A stretch of DNA of 64,000 nt from Phascolarctobacterium_A sp034086985 (GCA_034086985.1 JAXDZG010000011.1:10469-74468), one strand, 5' to 3'; shown: positions 17,229 through 25,632, counted from the first letter of the stretch. Notes: generated from the sequence alone by a model not told the origin. Translations and numbers: made by a program.

Positions 17229-18065
17229 ATGATGAACAAGCTCGTAAAATATGCTTTAGTGGGTGCATTGGCTGCCTTGACCGTTTTTGCAGCCGGCTGC
17301 GGCGGTGATAAAAAGGAAGCTAAAAAAGCTGATCCCAATAAGCCTGTTATCGTAGGCGTTAACCCCGGTCCCCATGCCATCATCATGGATAATGTAAAGA
17401 AGATTGCTGAGAAAAAGGGCTTGAAGATTGAAGTGAAGGAATTCAGCGATTTCGTAACTCCTAACTCCGCTCTGGCAGCCGGTGAAATCTGGGCTAACAG
17501 CTTCCAACACGAGCCCTTCTTAAAGGCTACCATGAAAAAGGAGCCCTCCTTCAAGCTGGCTAAAGCCTTCAACACTGCTCTGTTCCCTATCAATATTTAT
17601 TCCAAAAAGCTGAAGCCTGGCGACAAGATTCCTGATGGCGCTAAGATTGCCATTCCTAACGACCCCACCAATGGCGGTCGTAGCATCCTGCTGTTGGCAT
17701 CTCATGGCCTTCTGAAGGTTAAGAATCCCCAGGATATCACTACTACCGTTAACGATATTACCGAAAATCCCCACAAATTCCAGATTATCGAGCTGGAAGC
17801 AGCTGCTATTCCTCGTTCCTTGGACGATGTAACCTGCGCCGCTATTAACACTACCTACGCGCTGAATGCAGGGCTGAACCCGGCAACTGATCCCATTCTT
17901 AGAGAAACTGCTGACTCCCTGTATGTTAATATCGTAGCTGTCCAAGAAAAGGATTTGAATGACCCGCGCGTGAAGATTTTTAAAGAAGCTTATCAATCTA
18001 AGGAAAACGGCGATTTCATCAAGAAAAAATTCCCTGGCTCCGTATATCTGGGTTGGAAGGAATAA
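17229..18065 (+). CDS. MetQ/NlpA-family substrate-binding lipoprotein
   Basis: 278-residue lipoprotein with a signal peptide and lipobox (TVFAAGC, Cys at about residue 24). The mature part matches the NlpA/MetQ periplasmic-binding family: IVGVNPGPHAIIMDNV, FVTPNSALAAGEIWANSFQHEPFL, AIPNDPTNGGRSILLL and AAAIPRSLDDV. Members bind D/L-methionine or related compounds for an ABC importer. No metN or metI gene lies nearby, so it either uses a transporter encoded elsewhere or has another role. An M20 amidohydrolase follows 47 nt downstream, which might supply or process the ligand; this link is only positional. Confidence 0.9.
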   Translation: MMNKLVKYALVGALAALTVFAAGCGGDKKEAKKADPNKPVIVGVNPGPHAIIMDNVKKIAEKKGLKIEVKEFSDFVTPNSALAAGEIWANSFQHEPFLKATMKKEPSFKLAKAFNTALFPINIYSKKLKPGDKIPDGAKIAIPNDPTNGGRSILLLASHGLLKVKNPQDITTTVNDITENPHKFQIIELEAAAIPRSLDDVTCAAINTTYALNAGLNPATDPILRETADSLYVNIVAVQEKDLNDPRVKIFKEAYQSKENGDFIKKKFPGSVYLGWKE

Positions 18066-18112
18066 GCTTAGCTAGCATGTTAAGCTAGAACCGCTTTTTT
18101 CGGAAGGAAAAC

Positions 18113-19243
18113 GTGAACATCATGGATCTACAAGGTCATATAAATGTAATTTGGCCCCAGCTCCATGCTCTGGCAGAGCCTGCCTTTAAAGAAGTCCGTA
18201 CGGCTTCTTTTTTGGCAGGCTTTCTGCGCAAGCTGGGCTATAGCGTGGAGGAGGGCGTAGGGGGCACCACGGCCGTGGTCGCCGCTCTAGACAGCGGCAA
18301 ACCCGGCCCGGTGGTGGCCCTACGCACGGATATGGACTGCCTGCTTTTCAAGCAGGCGGACGGCAGCGACAAGCCCATTCATGCCTGTGGGCATGATGGG
18401 CATATGACCATCGCCCTGGGCGTGGCCCGGCTCCTGGCGGAGCAGGGCTTGCCTCAGGGCAAGGTCAAGATTTTGTGCCAGCCGGCCGAGGAAATCGGCC
18501 GCGGCGCACTGGAGCTCATCAAGGCGGGCGCCTTGAATGATGTAGACTACGCCATAGGCTATCACCTGATGCCCAAGGATATGGCCCGTAGTGGCCAGAT
18601 TATCGCCCAGATTAACTGGACGGCGTGTACCCTGATGGAGGGGGAAATCCGTGGGCTGGCAGCCCACGGCTCCCAGCCCCACCTGGGGGTGAATGCTATC
18701 GATGTAGGCGCCGCCATTGTGGGTGCGGTTAATGCGCTGCCTACTAATCCTTTGCTGGGTGGCAGCGTGAAGACCACGCGGTTTATGGGCGGCGCCGGTT
18801 CCCTCAACGCTATCTGCGATAAGGTAAATATCGGCTTCGATTTACGCAGCACCTCTAATAGCGAGATGCTAAAGCTGCGCCAGAGGGTGCAGGATATAGT
18901 AGTCAATACGGCGAAGGTGTACGGCGCGGAGGCACAGTGCCACATTGTGGGCACTTGCCCCGCGGCGGAGGCGGACCCGTCGCTTTTGGCTGTGACTAGC
19001 GAAGCCATCGTGGCTGAGCTGGGCCCGGAGGGGCTCATTCCCGCTGCTTCCATCACTGTGGGCGAGGACTTCAACTTTTTCAAGGAGCAGCGTCCTAGCT
19101 TGAAAACGGCTAGCCTTGGCATTGGCTGCGACCTCCTGCCGCGGCTTCATGACCCGGAGATGGCCTTCGACCACGCTGCGCTGGCTCCTGCCATCAGGGT
19201 TTTGGCGTCCTTGTGTCTTAAAATTTTACAAGCAAAGCCTTAA
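18113..19243 (+). CDS. M20D-family amidohydrolase / metallopeptidase
   Basis: 376-residue zinc hydrolase of the aminoacylase/IAA-amino-acid hydrolase group. Metal and catalytic motifs are ALRTDMDCL, HACGHDGHM and QPAEEIGRGA, with the dimerisation-lid segment containing AAHGSQPHLGVNAID; a late HDPEMAFDHA phrase replaces the usual final-histidine region. Translation probably starts at GTG 18113 (GGAAGG 5 nt before it) or ATG 18122. Likely an N-acyl or dipeptide amide hydrolase; the substrate is unknown. It follows the MetQ-like lipoprotein and ends before a strong terminator. Confidence 0.87.
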   Translation: MNIMDLQGHINVIWPQLHALAEPAFKEVRTASFLAGFLRKLGYSVEEGVGGTTAVVAALDSGKPGPVVALRTDMDCLLFKQADGSDKPIHACGHDGHMTIALGVARLLAEQGLPQGKVKILCQPAEEIGRGALELIKAGALNDVDYAIGYHLMPKDMARSGQIIAQINWTACTLMEGEIRGLAAHGSQPHLGVNAIDVGAAIVGAVNALPTNPLLGGSVKTTRFMGGAGSLNAICDKVNIGFDLRSTSNSEMLKLRQRVQDIVVNTAKVYGAEAQCHIVGTCPAAEADPSLLAVTSEAIVAELGPEGLIPAASITVGEDFNFFKEQRPSLKTASLGIGCDLLPRLHDPEMAFDHAALAPAIRVLASLCLKILQAKP

Positions 19244-19247
19244 AGTA

Positions 19248-19279
19248 ACAGTCCCTTGCTTAGCAGGGGACTGTTTTTT
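19248..19279 (+). terminator. Terminator after the M20D gene
   Basis: ACAGTCCCTTGC pairs with GCAGGGGACTGT (one G-T pair) around a TTA loop, then a six-T run. Confidence 0.92.
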
Positions 19280-19352
19280 ATGTCCTTGTTTGTTCTACTT
19301 ACAATTCTAGCCTCTGAGTAAGCCGTTATTTAGTGCAAAGTTAAGGAAAATA

Positions 19353-19361
19353 TGCTATAAT
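19353..19361 (+). promoter_or_regulatory. Extended -10 promoter of the chromate-transporter pair
   Basis: TGCTATAAT (TGN plus TATAAT at 19356-19361) with no good -35; about 31 nt before the start of the first gene. Confidence 0.5.
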
Positions 19362-19392
19362 ACACTAAAATCCTCTTAAAGGAGCGATATTC

Positions 19393-19962
19393 TTGGAGTT
19401 GCAAAAAGTACAGGACGAGAATTTGCTGTGGAAGCTTTTTAAGTCCACCTTTATCATTAGTGCCTTTACCATCGGCGGTGGCTTTGTCATTATTCCCCTG
19501 CTTAAGGCTAAATTTGTGGATGAATATAAATGGATTGATGACAAGGAAGCCTTGAATTTAGTGGCTATTGCTCAGTCCGCACCGGGCGTTGTGGCAGCTA
19601 ATGCGGCCATTAGTTTGGGCTATCGCCTGGCGGGCATCCAGGGAACGTTGGTGGCCTTGGGAGCGACTATTTTACCGCCGCTGATTACTCTGAGTATTAT
19701 TTCTTATGCTTATGATGCCTTTGCCAATAATCAATATATCCAGCTGCTTTTAAAGGGTATGCAGTGTGGTGCTACGGCCATCATCATCAATGTGGCCATA
19801 GATTTGCTGAAGAAAGAATGGAAGAAAAAGCTGGCCCTGCCCTTGGCAATTATTGTGGGCACCTTTGTGGCCAATTATTTCTTCCATGTCAATCTTATGT
19901 ATGCAGTTGTTGTGGATGCCATCATTGGCTTCTTCCTGCTGCGTGATAAAAAATACGTTTAA
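19393..19962 (+). CDS. Chromate transporter family protein, first half-size subunit
   Basis: 189-residue CHR-domain membrane protein. Short CHR proteins occur as adjacent pairs whose products act together, equivalent to one long ChrA. The family phrases FTIGGGFVIIPLL and AIAQSAPGVVAANAAISLGYRLAG are present, with about five or six hydrophobic segments. The start codon is TTG at 19393 (AAAGGAGCG upstream). Whether it exports chromate or another anion cannot be told; such pairs are common in anaerobes not known to meet chromate. The partner gene follows 15 nt later. Confidence 0.88.
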   Translation: MELQKVQDENLLWKLFKSTFIISAFTIGGGFVIIPLLKAKFVDEYKWIDDKEALNLVAIAQSAPGVVAANAAISLGYRLAGIQGTLVALGATILPPLITLSIISYAYDAFANNQYIQLLLKGMQCGATAIIINVAIDLLKKEWKKKLALPLAIIVGTFVANYFFHVNLMYAVVVDAIIGFFLLRDKKYV

Positions 19963-19977
19963 GGAGGTGGCTGATTG

Positions 19978-20553
19978 ATGAATTTGATGATTTATTGGGA
20001 GCTTTTTTGGAGCTTTGTCAAGGTTGGCGCCTTCTGCGTGGGCGGCGGCTATGCCTCTATGCCTCTTATTCAGGCTCAGGTTATTGATGAGCATGGTTGG
20101 CTGACCATGCAGCAGTTTATTGATATTTTTACTATTTCCCAGATGACACCGGGACCCATTGGTATTAATGCAGCCACCTTTGTGGGTACTAAGGTAGCAG
20201 GCTTGCCCGGTGCTGTGTGCGCCACTGTGGGCTTTGTTTTTCCTTCGGTAATCATAGTACTCATCCTGGCCCATTTATTCTTCAAATACGGCGATATAGG
20301 CCCTGTGAGAGGCATTCTCAACGGCCTGCGTCCGGCGGTAGTGGCTTTGATTTGCTCTGCAGGCCTCAGCTTCATTTTTTTGGCCCTGTGGAATACGGAA
20401 ACCCTGCCTAAAGACTTTACGAAGATTGATTTAATTGGTGTGATTGTGCTGCCCATTTCCCTTTGGTGTATTCGCCACAAGATGAGCGTTATCAAGCTCC
20501 TCTGTATGAGCGGTGTGCTGGGCTTGTTTTTGGGCGTAGTGGGGATAAGGTAA
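19978..20553 (+). CDS. Chromate transporter family protein, second half-size subunit
   Basis: 191-residue CHR-domain protein, partner of the preceding gene. The signature GAFCVGGGYASMPLIQ and FTISQMTPGPIGINAATFVG are the second-half equivalents of the CHR motifs. AAGGAGG at 19961-19967 is best spaced for ATG 19978; an in-frame TTG at 19975 is one codon upstream. The two proteins are predicted to have opposite membrane topology and assemble as a heterodimer, from knowledge of the family. Confidence 0.88.
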   Translation: MNLMIYWELFWSFVKVGAFCVGGGYASMPLIQAQVIDEHGWLTMQQFIDIFTISQMTPGPIGINAATFVGTKVAGLPGAVCATVGFVFPSVIIVLILAHLFFKYGDIGPVRGILNGLRPAVVALICSAGLSFIFLALWNTETLPKDFTKIDLIGVIVLPISLWCIRHKMSVIKLLCMSGVLGLFLGVVGIR

Positions 20554-20661
20554 AGGATGGGTTACCTATTACTTTAGGGTAGCTTTCCCTATTCACTACA
20601 GATATGATTATGAAAGTATATGCTTGCTAGTTATAGAGCAGATATTTAGGAGGGTTTAGGT

Positions 20662-21204
20662 ATGAGTTTCTTTACAGATTTAATAAAAGTAGTTACAACT
20701 ATTACGGAGGGTATGGAGGCTGCGGAGACAAGCAATGTGCACATAGATGAAGCCAAGCTTGCTTCCCAACAAGCCGTAATGCAAAAGGATGAAGCACAAC
20801 CAGCAGCTAAGCATGTTGAGGCTAATAAAAAAGCTACTTTTGATATGCAAGAGAAGCGGACACAAAATGAAAAGGTGCTTTTGAGTGTCTTTGCCTTGGG
20901 ATTATATGTTGCTCGTTTAGATGGAGAAGCAGATCAAGAGCTAGACTACATTGAGAGTTGCTTAGCAGATGCAGATTTGAGCAGTGAAGCCGTAATGCAG
21001 GAGATTGATAGAATTTATCAGAAAAAACAAAGCTTCTTAGAAATAAGAATGAAGTATTTAGATAAGATTTCTGTAGCAGAATTGGAATACGTTGATAGTG
21101 TGATTAAAGGTGTCATCGAAGCGGATGGGCAAATTTCGGAAAAAGAACAACGCTTTTATAATAATACATGGCTTCCTTATGTTAGAAAGGTCAAGGGAGT
21201 GTAA
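20662..21204 (+). CDS. TerB-like protein
   Basis: 180-residue soluble protein. The C-terminal two thirds resembles the tellurite-resistance TerB / DUF533 helical domain: LLSVFALGLYVARLDGEADQELDY, then VIKGVIEADGQISEKEQRFY, the paired acidic helices known to bind metals in TerB. The first ~65 residues are polar, alanine/lysine-rich and likely helical or disordered. GGAGGG precedes the ATG. No other ter genes are nearby. The next gene encodes a DUF1232 protein, and both may belong to a stress or envelope function; this is inference. Confidence 0.7.
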   Translation: MSFFTDLIKVVTTITEGMEAAETSNVHIDEAKLASQQAVMQKDEAQPAAKHVEANKKATFDMQEKRTQNEKVLLSVFALGLYVARLDGEADQELDYIESCLADADLSSEAVMQEIDRIYQKKQSFLEIRMKYLDKISVAELEYVDSVIKGVIEADGQISEKEQRFYNNTWLPYVRKVKGV

Positions 21205-21261
21205 ATTATTCTTAGAAAATATTGCTGATAAGCCTTGTTCGGTTTAGGAGGTGATTGTCTC

Positions 21262-21732
21262 ATGGAAGATACCAAAAATAAGCTGACTGAGCAAGCTTTA
21301 ACGGATAAGGGGAACGATAAAGCCATAAAGGATGAGGTCACTGAGCAAGCTATAAAGGAAAAGGTGACGGAGCAAACCATAACGGTGTACCAAAAGGACT
21401 ACAGTGAGCAATCCTTTTTTGCCAAAATTATGAAGTACGCTAAAATAATTGGTGTGCATTTGGTATATAAAGCACTGCTCTTATATTATGTTCTGCAGAA
21501 GCCGGAGCTTTCAGCTGCTGATAAGGCGATTATCTATGCTGCGCTGGGGTATTTAATTAGTCCCTTGGATTTTATTCCTGACCTTACGATAGGCGTTGGC
21601 TATACAGATGATGCTTTGGCTGTAGCTCTAGCCTTTGCGAAGGTATTTATGTATATAGACGAGGATGTAAGAGCACTTGCTCAGCATAAGCTGGATGATA
21701 TTTTTGGCAAGGGAACCAGCGAAAGTCTTTAA
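21262..21732 (+). CDS. DUF1232 (YkvA-type) membrane protein
   Basis: 156-residue protein. The C-terminal half contains the DUF1232 signature: KAIIYAALGYLISPLDFIPD followed by GYTDDALAVALA. The N-terminal ~45 residues hold a degenerate repeat built on TEQA-type units (LTEQALTDK, VTEQAIKEK, VTEQTITVY). The open frame reaches a TTG at 21235, but TAGGAGGTGATTGTCTC places the ribosome-binding site before ATG 21262. Function of DUF1232 proteins is unknown; the domain is a short membrane-associated hairpin. It sits 57 nt after the TerB-like gene. Confidence 0.82.
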   Translation: MEDTKNKLTEQALTDKGNDKAIKDEVTEQAIKEKVTEQTITVYQKDYSEQSFFAKIMKYAKIIGVHLVYKALLLYYVLQKPELSAADKAIIYAALGYLISPLDFIPDLTIGVGYTDDALAVALAFAKVFMYIDEDVRALAQHKLDDIFGKGTSESL

Positions 21733-21740
21733 GTATATAA

Positions 21741-21775
21741 AAAATCTCCATGTCGTGTGACATGGAGATTTTGTA
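21741..21775. terminator. Bidirectional terminator between DUF1232 and brnQ
   Basis: 14 bp perfect stem AAAATCTCCATGTC / GACATGGAGATTTT with a GTGT loop; T-rich on both outgoing strands. Confidence 0.9.
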
Positions 21776-21784
21776 TTTATAGAA

Positions 21785-23107
21785 TTATTTACTAGGGAAG
21801 ACCATACGGTAGAGATAGCCTAAAAGGATACCGCCAAAGCAGGGCAGCAGCCAGCCAAAGCCCACATCAAAGAAGGGCAGATACTGAGTTAAAAAGCTGT
21901 CCAGCGCTCTTAAGTCAAAGCCACCAGCTCTGAGCCCATCAAAGATGGCGAAAATGGTGGTCAAGGTTAGGCAGATACGGAAGATAGCCTTGTCCCGCTT
22001 GAAGATGCTTTGGCCCACATTCAAAATCACAATGGCGATAACGATGGGGTAGAGCATGCAGATCACGGGAATGGAGAACTTGATAATGTTATTCAGACCA
22101 AAATTAGCCACTACCAAGCTAAAGAGGCAGATGTAAACGCAGAAGCGTTGATAGAGCACGCGACCACCGGTGAGCTGGTTAAAATAGCTGCTGATGGAGG
22201 TGGTCAGGCCAATGGAGGTGGTGATGCAGGCAAAGAAAATAATCAAGGCCAAAACCACCTGACCGGGGAAGCCCATGTAGTGCACGCTGATCACATTCAG
22301 CAGCTGGCCGCCGTTGGCCACAATGCCGAAGGCTGCGGTACTGGAGGCGCCGGCATAGGCCAAAGCGCCGTAAATCAAAGCCAAGCAAATGGCAGCAATA
22401 ATGCCCGCATAAATGCACACCTTAGTGAGCTGTTTTTGCTCGGTCACGCCCTGGGACTGAATAGCCTTTAAGGTCGCGGCACCATAAAGCATGGTGCAGA
22501 GCAAGTCCATAGTGTTGTAGCCTTCCTGGAAGCCCTTAAAGAAGGGAGCGTTTTTGTAAACGCTATTGGCAGCCTGAAAATCGCCCATGGGATTGGTAAT
22601 AACGCAGAAAATCAAGATGCCCAAGCAAATCAAAAGCAAAGGGGACATGATTTTGCCGATGTTATCAACGATTTTGGACGGATTAACCGATAGAAAATAC
22701 GTTAAAGCAAAAAAGAAAATAGAGTAGAGCACAAGGCCCATGGTTTCATAGCCCTTAGGTAGCAGCAGTAAAATGCCCGTATCAAAGGATACCGCCGCTG
22801 TACGGGGAATGGCAAAGAAGGGACCGATGGTCAGGGCACATAAAATCGTAATGGCCTTACCAAAGGCAGGACTCATGGGGCTGGCCAATTCGTTAGGGTC
22901 ATCGCCATTTAAAATAGCCATGGCCAGAATACCCAAAAGGGGCAGGCCTACGCCGCTGATGCAAAAGCCCAAGGTGGCCGTCGCCAAGTTTTCACCGGCC
23001 ATTTGGCCTAATGCAGGGGGGAAAATCAAATTACCTGCGCCAAAGAAAAAGGAAAACAGCATCAAGCCGATGGGCAGGATTTTTGTTAAGCTCATATTAT
23101 TATTCAT
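21785..23107 (-). CDS. brnQ: Branched-chain amino acid carrier BrnQ
   Basis: LIVCS-family sodium-coupled importer of leucine, isoleucine and valine, 440 residues with about twelve membrane segments. Family phrases include MLFSFFFGAGNLIFPPALGQMAG near the N-terminus, GPFFAIPRTAAVSFDTG and ITTSIGLTTSIS. The frame is open to 23146, but GGGAG lies 6 nt before ATG 23107, which gives the natural N-terminus MNNNMSLTK. It lies between tyrS (after the latter's terminator) and a bidirectional terminator, so it is probably its own transcription unit. Confidence 0.95.
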   Translation of the reverse strand: MNNNMSLTKILPIGLMLFSFFFGAGNLIFPPALGQMAGENLATATLGFCISGVGLPLLGILAMAILNGDDPNELASPMSPAFGKAITILCALTIGPFFAIPRTAAVSFDTGILLLLPKGYETMGLVLYSIFFFALTYFLSVNPSKIVDNIGKIMSPLLLICLGILIFCVITNPMGDFQAANSVYKNAPFFKGFQEGYNTMDLLCTMLYGAATLKAIQSQGVTEQKQLTKVCIYAGIIAAICLALIYGALAYAGASSTAAFGIVANGGQLLNVISVHYMGFPGQVVLALIIFFACITTSIGLTTSISSYFNQLTGGRVLYQRFCVYICLFSLVVANFGLNNIIKFSIPVICMLYPIVIAIVILNVGQSIFKRDKAIFRICLTLTTIFAIFDGLRAGGFDLRALDSFLTQYLPFFDVGFGWLLPCFGGILLGYLYRMVFPSK

Positions 23108-23157
23108 CACATACTCCCAAATCCATAATAAAGCAGCTCCCCTCAAAACTGCTTCTC

Positions 23158-23190
23158 AAAAAAAGGGGCGACCTCGCTAGATACGCCCCC
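23158..23190 (-). terminator. Terminator of tyrS
   Basis: GGGGCG / CGCCCC stem (23184-23189 with 23165-23170) and a seven-T run on the minus strand. Confidence 0.78.
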
Positions 23191-23204
23191 ATAAGTTTAC
23201 TTTA

Positions 23205-24425
23205 TTATTTCACCAGCAGGCGGAAATATTTCTTTTTACCCTTGCGGATGAGCAGGCTCTTATCAGCGTCAAACATGTCAGCGCTCAAGGTTGCCTCGGG
23301 ATCCTTGAGGATTTCTTCTTTAACGGTGAGACCGCCTTGGGTAATCATTTGGCGTGCTTCACGCTTGCTGCTGAAAATCTTAGCAGCGGTAAGCACGTCG
23401 ATGACCTTAGCGGTCATGTCCTCGGCAGTGATCTCGATGGTGGGCACATTGCTCATATCTGCGCCGCCGCCGAAGAGTGCTTCTGTAGCAGCCTGGGCCT
23501 TGAGGGCTTCCTCTTCGCCGTGTACCAGCTTGGTAACCTCGAAGGCCAGCACCTTTTTAGCCTCATTAATAGCAGCATCCTGCAAGGAAGCCAGACGATG
23601 TACCTCGTCCATGGGCAGATAGGTCAAAAGCGCCAGGCAGTTTTCCACGTCGCTGTCGTTGACATTGCGCCAGTATTGGTAGAAATCGTAGGGAGAGGTT
23701 TTCTCCGGATCCAGCCACAGGGCACCCTTTTCGGTTTTGCCCATCTTCTTGCCCTCGCTATTGGTCAGGAGCTTGCAGGTCATGCAGTAAGCGGGCTTTT
23801 GCTCCTTGCGGCGGATCAATTCTACGCCGCCTAGCATATTGGACCATTGGTCGTCACCGCCCAGCTCCATAACGCAGTTGTAATCCTGATGCAGCTTCCA
23901 GAAATCATAGGATTGCATAATCATGTAGTTGAATTCAAAGAAGGTCAGGCCCTTTTCCCAGCGCTTTTTGAAGCATTCAGCGGTCAGCATACGGTTTACA
24001 GAAAAATGCACGCCTACCTCACGCAGCAGGTTGACATAGTTCAAGTTTAGCAGCCAGTCAGCGTTATTAGCGATAATAGCCTTGCCCTCGCTAAAGTCGA
24101 TGAAGCGGCTCATTTGCTTCTTGAAGCAGGCGATATTATGGGCAATAAACTCAGGGGTGAGCATTTTGCGCATTTCGTCCTTGCCGCTGGGGTCGCCAAC
24201 CATACCGGTGCCGCCGCCCAGCAAAACGATGGGGCGATGACCGGCCTTTTGCATATGGCTCATCATCATCAGGGCGATGAAATGACCTACATGCAGACTG
24301 TCAGCGGTGGGGTCAAAACCAATATAAAAGGTAATTTTTTCTTTCTCTAATAATTCTTTAATTTCAGCCTCGTGGGACATTTGTTTAATAAAGCCACGTT
24401 CCTGTAACACGTCTAAAACAGACAT
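23205..24425 (-). CDS. tyrS: Tyrosyl-tRNA synthetase
   Basis: Class I synthetase charging tRNA-Tyr, 406 residues. GFDPTADSLHVGHF holds the HIGH-type motif (about residues 36-49), KKMGKTEKGALWLD the KMSKS-type motif, and a C-terminal S4 RNA-binding domain (KIFSSKREARQMITQGGLTV...) is present. AAGGAGGTCATTAG precedes the ATG. The length and a -GKT- class loop match the longer TyrZ-like branch. No T-box is seen in the leader; the promoter lies at 24488-24516. Confidence 0.96.
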   Translation of the reverse strand: MSVLDVLQERGFIKQMSHEAEIKELLEKEKITFYIGFDPTADSLHVGHFIALMMMSHMQKAGHRPIVLLGGGTGMVGDPSGKDEMRKMLTPEFIAHNIACFKKQMSRFIDFSEGKAIIANNADWLLNLNYVNLLREVGVHFSVNRMLTAECFKKRWEKGLTFFEFNYMIMQSYDFWKLHQDYNCVMELGGDDQWSNMLGGVELIRRKEQKPAYCMTCKLLTNSEGKKMGKTEKGALWLDPEKTSPYDFYQYWRNVNDSDVENCLALLTYLPMDEVHRLASLQDAAINEAKKVLAFEVTKLVHGEEEALKAQAATEALFGGGADMSNVPTIEITAEDMTAKVIDVLTAAKIFSSKREARQMITQGGLTVKEEILKDPEATLSADMFDADKSLLIRKGKKKYFRLLVK

Positions 24426-24487
24426 CTAATGACCTCCTTAAATATACAAGCTTGCAGAAAAAATCAGCAAGCACATAAGCTCATATC

Positions 24488-24516
24488 ATTATACCTTATC
24501 AAGCATGTTTTAGCAA
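24488..24516 (-). promoter_or_regulatory. Promoter of tyrS
   Basis: Minus strand TTGCTA (24511-24516), 17 nt, TATAAT (24488-24493). Confidence 0.7.
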
Positions 24517-24558
24517 TTAAAAAAGCACCGGAAGCGTATTTTTAAGGCTTCCGATGCT
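24517..24558 (-). terminator. Terminator of mscL
   Basis: AGCATCGGAAGC / GCTTCCGGTGCT on the minus strand (24547-24558 with 24524-24535), then a T-run. Confidence 0.88.
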
Positions 24559-24580
24559 AATTTTTATCTCAGTGTAAAGC

Positions 24581-25021
24581 TTATTTGGCGTCCAGATGGG
24601 AGGTGCAGTGGGGGCAGCGGGTAGCGTCGTCTGGGATTTCGCTCTTGCAGTAGGGACACAGACGTGGCTCCGGCTTGGGAGCGGGGGGAGGAGTGAGCTT
24701 GTTGATTTGCTTAACCATCATAAAAATGACAAAGGCCAAAATCAAAAAGTCGATCACGGTGTTGATAAAGCTGCCGTAAGCGAGCACGGGAGCACCGGCC
24801 TTTTTAGCCGCCTCAAGGGTAGCATATTCCTTGCCGTTGAGGCTTACAAAAAGGTTCTTAAAATCCATTTTGCCCATGGCCATGCCGATGGGAGGCATAA
24901 TGATATCATTTACAAGGGAACCAACAATTTTGCCAAAGGCACCGCCGATAATTACGCCAACAGCCATATCCATAACATTGCCACGCAGAGCAAACTTTTT
25001 AAAATCTTCTTTGAGAGACAT
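24581..25021 (-). CDS. mscL: Large-conductance mechanosensitive channel with zinc-ribbon tail
   Basis: 146-residue channel that opens under membrane tension to release solutes. The N-terminal FALRGNVMDMAVGVIIGGAFG (residues ~11-31) and the second membrane helix with FINTVIDFLILAFVIFMMVKQIN are typical. Beyond the usual end the protein carries a C-terminal zinc ribbon, CPYC-x8/10-CPHC (LCPYCKSEIPDDATRCPHC), seen in some clostridial MscL proteins. GGAGGAAC precedes the ATG. Confidence 0.96.
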   Translation of the reverse strand: MSLKEDFKKFALRGNVMDMAVGVIIGGAFGKIVGSLVNDIIMPPIGMAMGKMDFKNLFVSLNGKEYATLEAAKKAGAPVLAYGSFINTVIDFLILAFVIFMMVKQINKLTPPPAPKPEPRLCPYCKSEIPDDATRCPHCTSHLDAK

Positions 25022-25094
25022 AAATGTTCCTCCTTATTCTTTTTTCATTTTGCATTTTACTTATATTCTACCCAAAGGTAAAAAATCCTGCTGC

Positions 25095-25123
25095 TTGACT
25101 GAAAAGTCTTTGTGTTTTATAAT
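25095..25123 (+). promoter_or_regulatory. Promoter of the DnaA-N-like gene
   Basis: TTGACT (25095-25100), 17 nt, TATAAT (25118-25123). A small CTTGCT/AGCAAG hairpin follows in the leader. Confidence 0.72.
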
Positions 25124-25187
25124 ATGAGAGAACGAATCTTGCTCTAAGCAAGTTGGAATATTTATAGTAGTCTGGAGGAAAAGTAAT

Positions 25188-25523
25188 ATGCGTGAAGATT
25201 TAGTAGTACCTGGCGAGGGCGAGGAAAATTTTGTCCTGGCTCGTGATGCCCGTGTTGTAACCATTCCCTTTACTCCCTTGGAAGTAAGAATGCAAAAGGA
25301 AAAACCGGAGGTTTTCGCTCGTCTGCAAAAGCTGAAGGAAATCATTGGTGAGGATACCTTTAAGCGTCTCGTAAGCAGAGTGCATAATATCAATTATGCT
25401 GATACCCGCATTATGCTGGTAGCTGAAAGCGAGCTGCATCGCACCAATATTGAAAGAGAAATTTTGCCGGCGATTGCTGAGGCCTTTGAAGTAACTAGCA
25501 TTCGCGTGGTAACCCAAGGGTAA
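25188..25523 (+). CDS. Small protein resembling the DnaA N-terminal domain
   Basis: 111 residues, no clear named family. From about residue 40 the pattern resembles the DnaA N-terminal (domain I) fold: LQKLKEIIGEDTFKRLVSRVHNI, then DTRIMLVAESELHRTNIEREILPAI, comparable to W-x-x-ILE...F-x-x-WL...LVLEVPNEF...I-x-x-RYLPLI in DnaA. No AAA+ or DNA-binding part follows, so the protein cannot be an initiator. Such a piece could bind DnaB, a DnaA partner or HU-like regulators; this is inference from a motif-level likeness and should be read as tentative. Strong promoter and a CTGGAGGAAAAG ribosome-binding site are present. Confidence 0.6.
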   Translation: MREDLVVPGEGEENFVLARDARVVTIPFTPLEVRMQKEKPEVFARLQKLKEIIGEDTFKRLVSRVHNINYADTRIMLVAESELHRTNIEREILPAIAEAFEVTSIRVVTQG

Positions 25524-25565
25524 TCATCTCAGGGGTGCTATTGTAACAAATTAAGCAAAAAGTTG

Positions 25566-25594
25566 TTGACAAAGAACCGCTTTTGCTTTATAAT
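25566..25594 (+). promoter_or_regulatory. Consensus promoter of tRNA-Pro
   Basis: Exact consensus TTGACA (25566-25571), 17 nt, TATAAT (25589-25594). Confidence 0.9.
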
Positions 25595-25632
25595 GTTATA
25601 CGTTGCTGATGTGCAAATATCAGTAAAAATGT

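Noticed and set aside
15580..17268. 562-codon open frame on the minus strand across groEL
   Set aside because: Shadow of groEL codon usage; no family motif and no ribosome-binding site.
24426..24516. T-box leader of tyrS
   Set aside because: The promoter lies ~60 nt from the start codon, too short for a T-box, and no T-box consensus is seen.
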